Shown here: positions 26,059 to 33,964 of the stretch, one piece after another | How positions within the stretch are numbered: position 1 is the stretch's first letter | Layout of the letters: every line of letters starts with the position of its first letter | Assembly (NCBI RefSeq): GCF_965279055.1 | Contig: NZ_OZ257125.1 | Coordinates: forward strand, 310,001 to 374,000 | Direction: 5' to 3' | DNA from: Hydrocarboniphaga sp965279055 | GTDB taxonomy: Bacteria; Pseudomonadota; Gammaproteobacteria; Nevskiales; Nevskiaceae | DNA length: 64,000 nucleotides | Translations under genes and position numbers: made by a program | Notes under the pieces: generated by a model | Database searches by the model: none | Seen by the model: the letters and a program-made list of their open reading frames with translations, nothing else | Told to the model about the DNA's origin: nothing

Positions 26059-26164
26059 CCCCTCTCCCTCCGGGAGAGGGGCAGGGGTGAGGGCCTCGCA
26101 GCTTGGCGCTGACTCGAACGCCCTCATCCGCCCCTTCGGGGCACCTTCTCCCGAGGGGAGAAGG
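26059..26164. repeat. Family B repeat pair (copy B7)
   Basis: Arm CCCCTCTCCCTCCGGGAGAG... is followed about 70 bp later by the diverged arm CACCTTCTCCCGAGGGGAGA.... The pair fills the gap between the amidohydrolase gene and the double CoA-transferase gene, ending 25 bp before the latter's start. Confidence 0.8.
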
Positions 26165-26188
26165 GAACAAGACGAACAGGTGGATTGC

Positions 26189-28804
26189 ATGGCCGGCGTA
26201 CTCGACTCACTCAAAGTCCTCGACCTCAGCTCCGGCATCGCCGGGCCGATGACGACGATGCTGCTGGCCGACAACGGCGCCAGCGTCACCAAGATCGAAC
26301 CGCCCGGCGGCGATCCGGCGCGCACCCAGAGCGGCCCGCAGCAACTCGGCTATCACGTCTGGCAGCGTGGCAAGCGCAGTGCGTTTCTCGATCTGCACAA
26401 CGATGCCGATAAAAAAATCTTTCTGGCGCTGGCGCAGACCGCCGACATCGTCGTCGAGTCTTTCGCGCCGGGTGAGGCGGCGAAACTCGGCGTCGATTAC
26501 GCGAGCCTGTCGCGGCTCAACCCGCGCCTGATCGTCTGCTCGATCACCGGCTACGGCCGCGACAACGAACACTCGGCGCGGCCGGCGGTCGATGCGCTGG
26601 TACAGGCGCGCACCGGCCTGATGTTCGAGCAGCGCGGCTGGGCCGAAGGCGCGCTGAATCACATGAACGGCGAGCCCGATCCGTTCCCGGATCTGGAAAT
26701 TCCGCAGGACTGGGTGCAGGGCGCGCCGCGTCCCGGGCCGCTGTTCGTGGCGTCGCAGTGGCCCAGTCTTGGTGCGTTCTTCAACGCCAGCCTCGGCATC
26801 AGCGCGGCGCTGCGCGCGCGTGAAATCACTGGCCGCGGCCAGTGGGTCGAGACCTCGCTGCTGCAAGGTGCGCTCGCTGGCGCGGCCGGTGTCTGGCAGC
26901 GCGCCGAGAAAATCGACGCGCCGGGTTTCGACACCTGGATTCTCGGCAACCGCTCGCCCAAGGGCCATTTCCAGGCCAAGGACGGGCATTGGCTGCACAA
27001 CTGGGTGCCGAACCCGCGCTTCATCATGCAGGCCGCGGCCGGCGACACGCTCAACGCCTCGCCCGACCTGACCGTGCAGAACGATCCGGATCGTTTCGGC
27101 ACCGGCCCCGAAGAAATCCTGGTGATGTCGCACTACCAGCCGATACTCGCCGAAGCCATCGCCAAGTTCCCGGTCAAGGACTGGGTCGAGGCCGCAGTGA
27201 CCGCCGAGATGACGATGCAGCCGGTGCGCAGCATCGAGGAATCGCTGGCCGATCCGGCGTTTCTGGAAGATGGCTGCGTGACCGAGACGGTCGATCCGCA
27301 GCTCGGCACGATCCGCACGGTCGGCAACGCTTACAACATGAGTCTCACGCAAGGTAAACCGGGCGCCCCGCCGGTGAAGCCGGGTGCCAATACCGAGGAA
27401 GTGAAGATGGAGGCGGCTGCGATTATTGCGGACGCAACCCTCTCCCCCCGCTCCGCGGGACCCTCTCCCGCACGCGGGAGAGGGGAAGCTAATTTGTCCC
27501 CTCTCCCGCGTGCGGGAGAGGGTGGTCCGACAGGACCGGGAGAGGGCGGCGCGCAGCGCCGTGCGCCCTTGGAAGGCATCGTCGTGCTCGACCTCGGCCT
27601 CGCCATCGCCGGCCCCTTCGGCACGCAGTTGCTCAGCGATCTCGGCGCCACCGTGATCAAGGTCAACGGCCTGTTCGATCTGTTCTGGCACCGCGTGCAC
27701 ATCGCCTACATGGCCAACCGCGGCAAGAAGAGCATCACGCTGAACCTGAAAGATCCGCGCGCGATGAAAGTGCTGCTGGACCTGGTGGCCAAGGCCGACA
27801 TCGTCCAGCACAACATGCGCTACGACGCGGCCGAGCGGCTGAAAATCGATTACGAATCGTTGAAGCAGATCAACCCGAAGCTGATCTACTGCCACACGCG
27901 CGGCTTCGAGCGCGGCGCGCGCGCCGGCCTGCCGGGCAACGATCAGACCGGTGCCTGCCTCAGCGGCATCCAGTTCGAGGACGGCGGCATGGGCCGCGGC
28001 GAAGGCGGCCGGCCGCTGTGGAGCTTCACCAGCTTCGGCGACACCGGCAATGGATTTCTGTCGGCGACGGCGATGGTGCAGGCGCTGTATCACCGCGATC
28101 GCACCGGTGAGGGACAGTTCGTCGATACCTCGATCATCAATGCGGCGCTGCTCAACACCAGCTACGCGGTGGCGACGCCGCAAGGCAAGGGCTTCGAGCG
28201 TCCGCGGATCGACGGCCAGCAAGTGGGTTTTTCGGCCGGCCATCGCATCTACGAAACCGGGACCGGCTGGCTGTGCCTGGCGCTGAGCAGCGATCAGCAT
28301 TGGGCGAGTCTGCAAGCGACGCTCGGGCTGTCCGCCGATGTGCGCAAGCAAGGCGACGAGTCATTGGCGAAAATCATCGGCGAAAAACTGAAAACCGACA
28401 GCGCGGCGCACTGGTTTGCCAAGCTCGATGCGGCCGGCGTGCCGGTCGAGATCGTCGACGAAGAGTTCTCGCGCAAGCTGCACGACAACGCGGATTTCAA
28501 AAAGAATCAGTGGACCGTGTCCTACCCGCATCCGGTGGTCGGCAAGCTCGACCAGATCGGCCTGCTGTTCTCGCTGTCGGACACGCCGGGCGTGATTCAG
28601 GGCCGGCCGCTGCTGGTCGGCGAGCACACCAGGGAAATCCTCAGCGGCATGGGCTACAGCGACGAGCAGATCAACACCCTGGAAGAACAGATGGCGATCG
28701 GCTTCGTCGGCATGCCGCGCATGCCACCGCGGCCGGCGCCGGGTGCGGCTGCGGCGCCGAAGCAGGGCATGGCCAGCATGCTGGAGAAGGAAGCGAAGAA
28801 GTAG
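26189..28804 (+). CDS. Tandem CaiB/BaiF (class III) CoA-transferase
   Basis: The gene encodes 871 residues with two class III CoA-transferase domains: about 1-410 (LKVLDLSSGIAGPMTTMLLA) and about 458-835 (IVVLDLGLAIAGPFGTQLL). The family's catalytic Asp is present in domain 2 as D618 (SFGDTGNGF). At the matching place domain 1 reads ASQWPSLGAF with Ser193 and no Asp nearby, so domain 1 may be structural. Class III enzymes move CoA between acids and normally form interlocked dimers, which a tandem could do within one chain. The linker (about 417-453) is a translated family B repeat. The start ATG at 26189 comes after repeat B7. The stop lies in repeat C. Confidence 0.88.
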   Translation: MAGVLDSLKVLDLSSGIAGPMTTMLLADNGASVTKIEPPGGDPARTQSGPQQLGYHVWQRGKRSAFLDLHNDADKKIFLALAQTADIVVESFAPGEAAKLGVDYASLSRLNPRLIVCSITGYGRDNEHSARPAVDALVQARTGLMFEQRGWAEGALNHMNGEPDPFPDLEIPQDWVQGAPRPGPLFVASQWPSLGAFFNASLGISAALRAREITGRGQWVETSLLQGALAGAAGVWQRAEKIDAPGFDTWILGNRSPKGHFQAKDGHWLHNWVPNPRFIMQAAAGDTLNASPDLTVQNDPDRFGTGPEEILVMSHYQPILAEAIAKFPVKDWVEAAVTAEMTMQPVRSIEESLADPAFLEDGCVTETVDPQLGTIRTVGNAYNMSLTQGKPGAPPVKPGANTEEVKMEAAAIIADATLSPRSAGPSPARGRGEANLSPLPRAGEGGPTGPGEGGAQRRAPLEGIVVLDLGLAIAGPFGTQLLSDLGATVIKVNGLFDLFWHRVHIAYMANRGKKSITLNLKDPRAMKVLLDLVAKADIVQHNMRYDAAERLKIDYESLKQINPKLIYCHTRGFERGARAGLPGNDQTGACLSGIQFEDGGMGRGEGGRPLWSFTSFGDTGNGFLSATAMVQALYHRDRTGEGQFVDTSIINAALLNTSYAVATPQGKGFERPRIDGQQVGFSAGHRIYETGTGWLCLALSSDQHWASLQATLGLSADVRKQGDESLAKIIGEKLKTDSAAHWFAKLDAAGVPVEIVDEEFSRKLHDNADFKKNQWTVSYPHPVVGKLDQIGLLFSLSDTPGVIQGRPLLVGEHTREILSGMGYSDEQINTLEEQMAIGFVGMPRMPPRPAPGAAAAPKQGMASMLEKEAKK
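27438..27546. repeat. Family B repeat pair inside the double CoA-transferase gene (copy B8)
   Basis: Two arms (27438-27485 and 27498-27546), each with core CCCTCTCCCGC..GCGGGAGAGG, are read through in frame and encode the Pro/Arg/Gly-rich linker between the two CoA-transferase domains. Confidence 0.88.
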
Positions 28805-28852
28805 CCCGGGTGAAACCCGGGGCCGCGCGATCCCGGGTTTCACCCGGGCTAC
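28801..28852. repeat. Family C palindrome (GTAGCCCGGGTGAAACCCGG type)
   Basis: Perfect 21 bp inverted arms (28801-28821 and 28832-28852) with a 10 bp spacer. The TAG at 28802-28804 inside the first arm is the stop codon of the CoA-transferase gene. It is the only copy of this family seen in the window. Confidence 0.88.
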
Positions 28853-28871
28853 AACACCATCAGGACACATT

Positions 28872-29309
28872 GTGACCGAACCCACCGAAGCACCCGCCGC
28901 ACCCAAACCGACGCGCATTGCGCCCATCGTCACCACCGACGCGAAGTCGTTCTGGGACGCGGCCGATCGCGAAGAATTCGTCGGCCAGAAATGCGGCGAC
29001 TGCAACCAATTCACGTTTCCGCCCAGGCCGATGTGCCCGCATTGCCACAGCCTCAATCGCGTCGAGGTGCCGCTGTCGGGCTATGGCACGGTGCATTCGT
29101 GGACGATTCCGCGGCATCCGCATCCCTTCGGTTTCAAGGAGGCGCCGATCGTCGCGGTGATCCAGCTCGACGAGGGCATCCGCTTCGTCTCCAACGTCGT
29201 CGGCGTCGCACCCGAAGACGTGAAGATGGATATGAAAGTCGAAGTCATGTTCGAGCCGACGATGGGGAAACATAAAGTGCCGGTGTTCAAACCGCGGGGT
29301 TCCAAATGA
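28872..29309 (+). CDS. DUF35 zinc-ribbon/OB-fold protein (Ltp2 partner)
   Basis: This predicted 145-residue protein has a zinc ribbon with C41, C44, C55 and C58 (CGDCNQF and MCPHCHS), followed by an OB-fold (SGYGTVHSWTI...APIVAVIQLDEG). In steroid side-chain degradation the DUF35 domain of ChsH2 binds Ltp2 and completes the retro-aldolase. Here the domain is a separate gene overlapping ltp2 by ATGA, which supports a stable two-protein complex. The GTG start at 28872 is the first plausible codon after repeat C. The Pro/Ala-rich N-terminus is unusual but not informative. Confidence 0.9.
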   Translation: MTEPTEAPAAPKPTRIAPIVTTDAKSFWDAADREEFVGQKCGDCNQFTFPPRPMCPHCHSLNRVEVPLSGYGTVHSWTIPRHPHPFGFKEAPIVAVIQLDEGIRFVSNVVGVAPEDVKMDMKVEVMFEPTMGKHKVPVFKPRGSK

Positions 29310-30481
29310 GCCGCAGCTTCAAGGAGGCCGCGATCGCCGGCATCGGCGCCACCGAGTTCTCGAAAGAATCCGGCCGCAGCGAGCTGCAACTTGCGGCGGA
29401 ATGCTCGCTGGCCGCCTGTGAAGACGCCGGCGTCGATCCGCGCGACATCGACGGCATGATCACCTTCACCATCGACAACAGCGACGAGATCAACCTCGCG
29501 CGCTGCCTCGGCGTGAAGGATCTGGCCTACACCGCGCGCATTCCCGGCGGCGGCGCCGCGGCGGCGGCGACGATCTACCAGGCGATGGCGATGGTCAATG
29601 CCGGCGTCTGCAACAACGTGCTGGTCTGGCGCGCGATGAACGAGCGCAGCCAGTATCGCTTCGGCCAGAATCCGACGCAGGGACAAATGGGCTATTCGGC
29701 CGGCAACGGCACTGGATCGCTGCTGTGGTGCGTGCCCTTCGGCGCGATGACGCCGGCGAGCTGGGGCGCGCTGCAGACCAGCCGCTACATGCACACCTAC
29801 GGCGTCAGCAATCGCGATCTCGGTTATCTGGCCGTGCAGCAGCGGCTGTATGCCTCGACCAATCCGAAAGCCTGGTTCTACGGCAAGCCGATCACCTTGG
29901 AAGATCACCAGAACAGCAAGTGGATTCAGGAGCCCTGGCTGCGCCTGCTCGACTGCTGCCAGGAGAGCGACGGCGGCCAGGCGCTGCTGATCACCAGCCT
30001 GGAACGTGCGCGCGATCTGCGCCAGAAGCCGGTGAAAATCACCGGGGCCTGCCAGTCGATTCCGTACGACGTCGAGGTGATCTCGAACTACTACCACGAT
30101 GATCTGACGATCATGCCCGAGGCCTGGGGTGTGGCGAAGCGGCTGTATGCGCAGACCGGCATGAAGCCCGGCGACATGCAGGCGGCGATGCTGTACGAGG
30201 CTTTCAGTCCGCATGCGCTGATGCAGCTGGAAGCCTTCGGCTTCTGCGGCAAGGGCGAGGCCAAGGACTTCATCAAGAGCGGCGAAATCGCGATCGACGG
30301 CTCGCTGCCGATCAACACGCATGGCGGCCTGTTGGGCGAGGCCTACATCCACGGCATGAACAGCATGGCCGAAGGCGTGCGCCAGGTGCGCGGCACCTCG
30401 GTGAATCAGGTAACGCGGCGCAAGGTCGAGAACGTGCTGGTGTCGTCGGGAATGGCCGGCGCGATCCTGTCCGCGGTTTGA
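29306..30481 (+). CDS. ltp2: Ltp2-like steroid side-chain aldolase (thiolase fold)
   Basis: This predicted 391-residue thiolase-fold protein lacks the degradative thiolase CxG nucleophile pattern. It carries long stretches typical of Ltp2: GIGATEFSKESGRSELQLA, FYGKPITLEDHQNSKWI, LLDCCQESDGGQAL, FGFCGKGEAKDFI and INTHGGLLGEAYIHGMN. Ltp2 with a DUF35 partner releases propionyl-CoA from the C17 side chain of a 17-hydroxy steroid CoA ester. No FadE28/29-type dehydrogenase or ChsH1 hydratase was recognised near it, so the substrate is presumably supplied by enzymes encoded elsewhere. Confidence 0.9.
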   Translation: MSRSFKEAAIAGIGATEFSKESGRSELQLAAECSLAACEDAGVDPRDIDGMITFTIDNSDEINLARCLGVKDLAYTARIPGGGAAAAATIYQAMAMVNAGVCNNVLVWRAMNERSQYRFGQNPTQGQMGYSAGNGTGSLLWCVPFGAMTPASWGALQTSRYMHTYGVSNRDLGYLAVQQRLYASTNPKAWFYGKPITLEDHQNSKWIQEPWLRLLDCCQESDGGQALLITSLERARDLRQKPVKITGACQSIPYDVEVISNYYHDDLTIMPEAWGVAKRLYAQTGMKPGDMQAAMLYEAFSPHALMQLEAFGFCGKGEAKDFIKSGEIAIDGSLPINTHGGLLGEAYIHGMNSMAEGVRQVRGTSVNQVTRRKVENVLVSSGMAGAILSAV

Positions 30482-30492
30482 TCGCTGCACCT

Positions 30493-30559
30493 GTAGGAGC
30501 GGACCCTGTCCGCGACTGGGCCCTGCCAATTTTCAGTCGCGGACAGGGTCCGCTCCTAC
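30493..30559. repeat. Family A inverted REP pair (copy A6)
   Basis: Perfect 24 bp consensus arms with a 19 bp spacer, located between ltp2 and the alpha/beta hydrolase gene, both on the plus strand. Confidence 0.92.
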
Positions 30560-30592
30560 AGGGAATTCGATGACGTTTCGTTGAGAACGCCG

Positions 30593-31534
30593 ATGACGCT
30601 ACGTCTGCCGCTGCAACTCACGCTGCCCAACGAAAGCGCGCTGCAAATCGCAGCGACGCTGTTCGAGCCTGCCCGCGTCAGCGAAGATCCCATCCTGCTG
30701 GTCTGCCTGCCTGGCGGCGGCATGAATCGCGGCTACTTCGATTTGCAGCCCGAAGATGGCGATACGTCCTTCAGCTTCGCCCGGCAGATGAGTGCACGCG
30801 GCTTTCACGTGCTGACGATGGACCATCTCGGCATCGGCGACAGCACGAGACCGGCCGATGGCTATGCACTCGATGCAAGCCTGCTCGCGCAGGCCAACGA
30901 ACAAGCGCTGCAGCAGGTACTGGGCGAGTTGCGCGCGCATCTGCCGATGCTGCGCAGCATCGGTGTCGGCCATTCGATGGGCGCGATGCTGACCTTGTTG
31001 CAGCAGGCGCAATACAAGCCGCACGCCGCGATCGCTCTGCTCGGCTTCTCGACGCGAGGACTGCCGGACTACACGCCGCCGGCGCAGGCCGAACTCGCGA
31101 AAGATCCGCGGCGGCTGCGCGAGCAGTTGCCGGCGCTGGCGCAGAAAATGTTCCGCGAGCCTTACCCGAAAGTTCAGCGTGATCCGCAGGCCAAGGGCAT
31201 CTTCGGTGGCAGCAGCGCCGATCCGCGCGGTATCGCCGCACTGAAAGCCGCGTCCGACGAGCCGCTGCTGCCGTTGCCGGCCTACCAGTCGATGCTGCCG
31301 GGCAATGTCGCGCTGGATGCCGCGCGCGTCGACGTGCCGGTGTATCTGGCGGTCGGCGATCGCGACATGGCCGGCCCGCCGCAGCAGATTCCGGCCGCGT
31401 TCACCGCCAGCCGGGACATCGCCCTGCAGGTGCTGCCCGACACCGGCCACGCGCACTTTCTGTTCGCGGCGCGCGCGCAGTTGTTCGAGCGCTTAGCCGT
31501 TTGGACGAGGTCGGTCACCGCGCCGCGTGCTTAA
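30593..31534 (+). CDS. Alpha/beta hydrolase
   Basis: A predicted 313-residue hydrolase. LPGGGMNRG near residue 40 is the oxyanion region, GVGHSMG gives nucleophile S128, YLAVGDRD the acid, and TGHAHFLF the His. There is no signal peptide. It could hydrolyse a steroid ester, lactone or CoA thioester; the neighbours give no tighter clue. ATG at 30593 is chosen over TTG at 30581. Confidence 0.85.
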   Translation: MTLRLPLQLTLPNESALQIAATLFEPARVSEDPILLVCLPGGGMNRGYFDLQPEDGDTSFSFARQMSARGFHVLTMDHLGIGDSTRPADGYALDASLLAQANEQALQQVLGELRAHLPMLRSIGVGHSMGAMLTLLQQAQYKPHAAIALLGFSTRGLPDYTPPAQAELAKDPRRLREQLPALAQKMFREPYPKVQRDPQAKGIFGGSSADPRGIAALKAASDEPLLPLPAYQSMLPGNVALDAARVDVPVYLAVGDRDMAGPPQQIPAAFTASRDIALQVLPDTGHAHFLFAARAQLFERLAVWTRSVTAPRA

Positions 31535-31573
31535 CTGCCGCCATAAGCCGAAACACCAATGGAGAGCGGCAGC

Positions 31574-31888
31574 ATGGCGACGGTAATCAAGGCGGGCGCG
31601 CGTTACAAAAGCGCGGTTTGCGATACGCAGGTGATGGTGGTGAAGGCGCTGCCGGGCGAGCACGAGCTTCATTGCGGCGGCGCCGCGATGCTGGCCGGCA
31701 CCGCCACGGCCGCCGATGGCGCGAGTCTCGATCCCGCGCTCGCGGCCGGCACCCTGATGGGCAAGCGCTATGTCAACGACGACGAGTCGCTGGAGCTGCT
31801 GTGCACCAAGGGCGGCAAGGGCACGCTGTCGCTGGACGGCGCGGCGCTGGATGTGAAGCAGGCGAAGCAGTTGCCGTCGTCGGATTGA
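31574..31888 (+). CDS. Small conserved-looking protein of unknown function
   Basis: A predicted 104-residue soluble protein with KSAVCDTQVMVVKA and ELHCGGAAML, each with a conserved-looking Cys. Similar short proteins seem to accompany acyl-CoA ligase and CoA-transferase genes, which is also the setting here, but this is recalled and not checked. ATG at 31574 is chosen because GGAG stands 10-11 bp upstream; an ATG at 31559 is possible. The two Cys and small size would allow a metal-binding or carrier role, which is speculation. Confidence 0.65.
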   Translation: MATVIKAGARYKSAVCDTQVMVVKALPGEHELHCGGAAMLAGTATAADGASLDPALAAGTLMGKRYVNDDESLELLCTKGGKGTLSLDGAALDVKQAKQLPSSD

Positions 31889-31907
31889 GCCCTGCCAATC
31901 GTCACCT

Positions 31908-31974
31908 GTAGGAGCGGACCCTGTCCGCGACTGTGATCTGGCAGTGCCGAGTCGCGGACAGGGTCCGCTCCTAC
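31908..31974. repeat. Family A inverted REP pair (copy A7)
   Basis: Perfect 24 bp consensus arms with a 19 bp spacer, between the small unknown gene and the acyl-CoA ligase gene; it ends 26 bp before the ligase start. Confidence 0.92.
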
Positions 31975-32000
31975 GGTTTCTAGAACAGGCCTCACGCAAA

Positions 32001-33503
32001 ATGAACATCGCCACCCTGCTCGACATGGCCGCCGAGGCTTTCGGTGAGCGTATCGCCGTCGTCTGCGGCGGGACGCGGCTGAGCTATGCGCAGCTGAAAA
32101 TCGCGGCGATGGCGGCCGCGCAGCGCATCAAGGCCAGCGGCGCCGCCTATGTGGCGCTGCTCGATGTCAACAGCGCCGCGGCACCGGTGGCGATCTTCGG
32201 CGCCGCCTATGCCGGCGTACCCTACGTGCCGTTGAATTACCGGCTGACCAGGGCCGAGATCAACGCGCTGATCGCGCGCATCACGCCGGCCTTGATCGTG
32301 ACCAGCGCCGACTATCACGCGCTGATCGACACACGCGACGATCTGCAGATCGTCGATCGCGGCACGCTGCTTACGCCGCGCGAAACGGCGGCCATCGAGC
32401 CGCCCGACGATCCGCGTGCCGTCGCCGTGCAGCTGTTCACCAGCGGCACCACCGGCCAGCCCAAGGCCGCGATCCTGCGCCACGAAAACCTGATGAGCTA
32501 TATCGTCGGCACGGTCGAGTTTGCCGCCGCCGACGAGGACGACGCGATCGTGGTCACGGTGCCGCCGTATCACATCGCCGGCATCTCCGCGGTATTGAGC
32601 AGCACCTACGCCTGCCGGCGCATGGTGCAGCTCGAAGGCTTCGACGCGGCGTCCTGGCTCGCCGCCTGTCGCGAGCACCAGGTCAGCAATGCTTTCCTGG
32701 TGCCGACGATGCTGCAAAGAGTCGTCGATCATCTGCACGAGCAGGGCGGGGATGCCCAGCTGCCATCGCTGCGCGCGCTGGCCTACGGCGGCGGCAAGAT
32801 GCCGCTGGCGACGATACAGCGCGCGATGCAGCTGCTGCCGCAGGTCGCATTCACCAATGCCTATGGCCTGACCGAAACCAGCTCGACGATCGCGGTACTC
32901 GGCCCCGAGGATCATCGCGCGGCCGCGGCCAGCGAAGATCCGCGCGTGCGTCGCCGGCTGGCGTCGGTGGGCAAGCCCGGCGCCGTCGAAATCGAAATTC
33001 GCGACGAAGCCGGCAACGTGCTCGGTGCCGAGCAGGCCGGCCTGGTGTTCGTGCGCGGGCCGCAGGTATCCGGCGAATACCAGTCGCTGGGCAGTCAGCT
33101 CGACGCCGACGGCTGGTTCCCGACCAAGGATCGCGGCTATCTCGACGACGAGGGCTATCTGTTTCTCGACGGCCGCGCCGACGACGTGATCGTGCGCGGC
33201 GGCGAGAACATTTCGCCGGGTGAGATCGAGGATGTGCTGTTGCGCCACGCCGCGGTCGCCGACGTCGCCGTGGTGGCGATGCCGGACGAGCAGTGGGGCG
33301 AAGCGGTGGCGGCCGCGATCGTGCTGAAGCAGGGCGAGGTCGCCAGCGTCGCCGAACTGCAGGCGCTGGTGAAAGCGCAGCTGCGCTCGTCGCGCGTGCC
33401 GCAGCGCATCGTGTTCAGGCAGCAGTTGCCGTACAACGAACTGGGCAAGGTGCTGCGCCGGGTGATTCGCCAGGAATTGATCGACACAGCGGCGGTGGCC
33501 TGA
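32001..33503 (+). CDS. Acyl-CoA ligase (AMP-forming, FadD-type)
   Basis: This 500-residue ANL-superfamily enzyme has the ATP loop LFTSGTTGQPK (146-155), the NAYGLTETSS segment, GWFPTKDRGYLDDEGYLFL, and the catalytic Lys in NELGKVLRR (about K483). It activates a carboxylic acid, probably a steroid side chain or ring-derived acid, to its CoA ester. It could be the FadD3/FadD17-type ligase of this pathway but the subfamily is not clear by eye. Its stop overlaps the SRPBCC start (TGATG). Confidence 0.9.
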   Translation: MNIATLLDMAAEAFGERIAVVCGGTRLSYAQLKIAAMAAAQRIKASGAAYVALLDVNSAAAPVAIFGAAYAGVPYVPLNYRLTRAEINALIARITPALIVTSADYHALIDTRDDLQIVDRGTLLTPRETAAIEPPDDPRAVAVQLFTSGTTGQPKAAILRHENLMSYIVGTVEFAAADEDDAIVVTVPPYHIAGISAVLSSTYACRRMVQLEGFDAASWLAACREHQVSNAFLVPTMLQRVVDHLHEQGGDAQLPSLRALAYGGGKMPLATIQRAMQLLPQVAFTNAYGLTETSSTIAVLGPEDHRAAAASEDPRVRRRLASVGKPGAVEIEIRDEAGNVLGAEQAGLVFVRGPQVSGEYQSLGSQLDADGWFPTKDRGYLDDEGYLFLDGRADDVIVRGGENISPGEIEDVLLRHAAVADVAVVAMPDEQWGEAVAAAIVLKQGEVASVAELQALVKAQLRSSRVPQRIVFRQQLPYNELGKVLRRVIRQELIDTAAVA

Positions 33504-33964
33504 TGAGCTTCGTCATCGACAAGAGCATCGAGATCCGGGCGCCGGCCGGCATCGTCTGGGAAGTGATCACCGATCTCGCCGCGTATCCGCAATGGAATCC
33601 TTTCGTCGTCGAATGCAGTTCGAGCCTTAAACCCGGCGATGCGATCGACATGCGCGTGAAGCTGTTCGCCAAGGCGCAAAAGCAGCGCGAATGGATGCAC
33701 GAGCATGTGCCGGGCCGGCGGCTGAGCTACCGCATGAAGCCGGCGCCGCTGCGCGCGCTGGCCAGCGCGCGCTCGCACGAGGTCAAGGCGATCGGCGGCG
33801 ATCGCACGCGCTACCAGTCGCATTTCGAACTGCGCGGTTGGCTGCTGCCGCTGGTGCGCGGCATGATGGGCACCAGACTTGAAGCGGGGTTCGCCGGAAT
33901 GACCGAGGGTATTCGTCAGCGCGCAGAGAGCTTGTGGGCGCAGCGCAATACCGCGACGGGCTGA
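33503..33964 (+). CDS. SRPBCC-domain protein
   Basis: A 153-residue START/Bet v1-type domain: IDKSIEIRAPAGIVWEVITDLAAYPQWNPF at the N-terminus is the classic opening strand and helix, and GWLLPLVRGMMGTRLEAGFAGM forms the C-terminal helix. These proteins have a deep hydrophobic pocket and could hold a steroid or its CoA ester. It is translationally coupled to the ligase, and its 3' end overlaps the next gene by 31 bp. Confidence 0.85.
   Translation: MSFVIDKSIEIRAPAGIVWEVITDLAAYPQWNPFVVECSSSLKPGDAIDMRVKLFAKAQKQREWMHEHVPGRRLSYRMKPAPLRALASARSHEVKAIGGDRTRYQSHFELRGWLLPLVRGMMGTRLEAGFAGMTEGIRQRAESLWAQRNTATG

Noticed and set aside
26207..28351. Minus-strand open frame of 714 codons
   Set aside because: Shadow of the double CoA-transferase gene, which has clear family motifs.
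4879..31974. Family A repeats considered as a CRISPR array or as intrinsic terminators
   Set aside because: Copies are scattered kilobases apart and are palindromic pairs rather than regularly spaced direct repeats; most lack a following T-run and several lie inside apparent operons.
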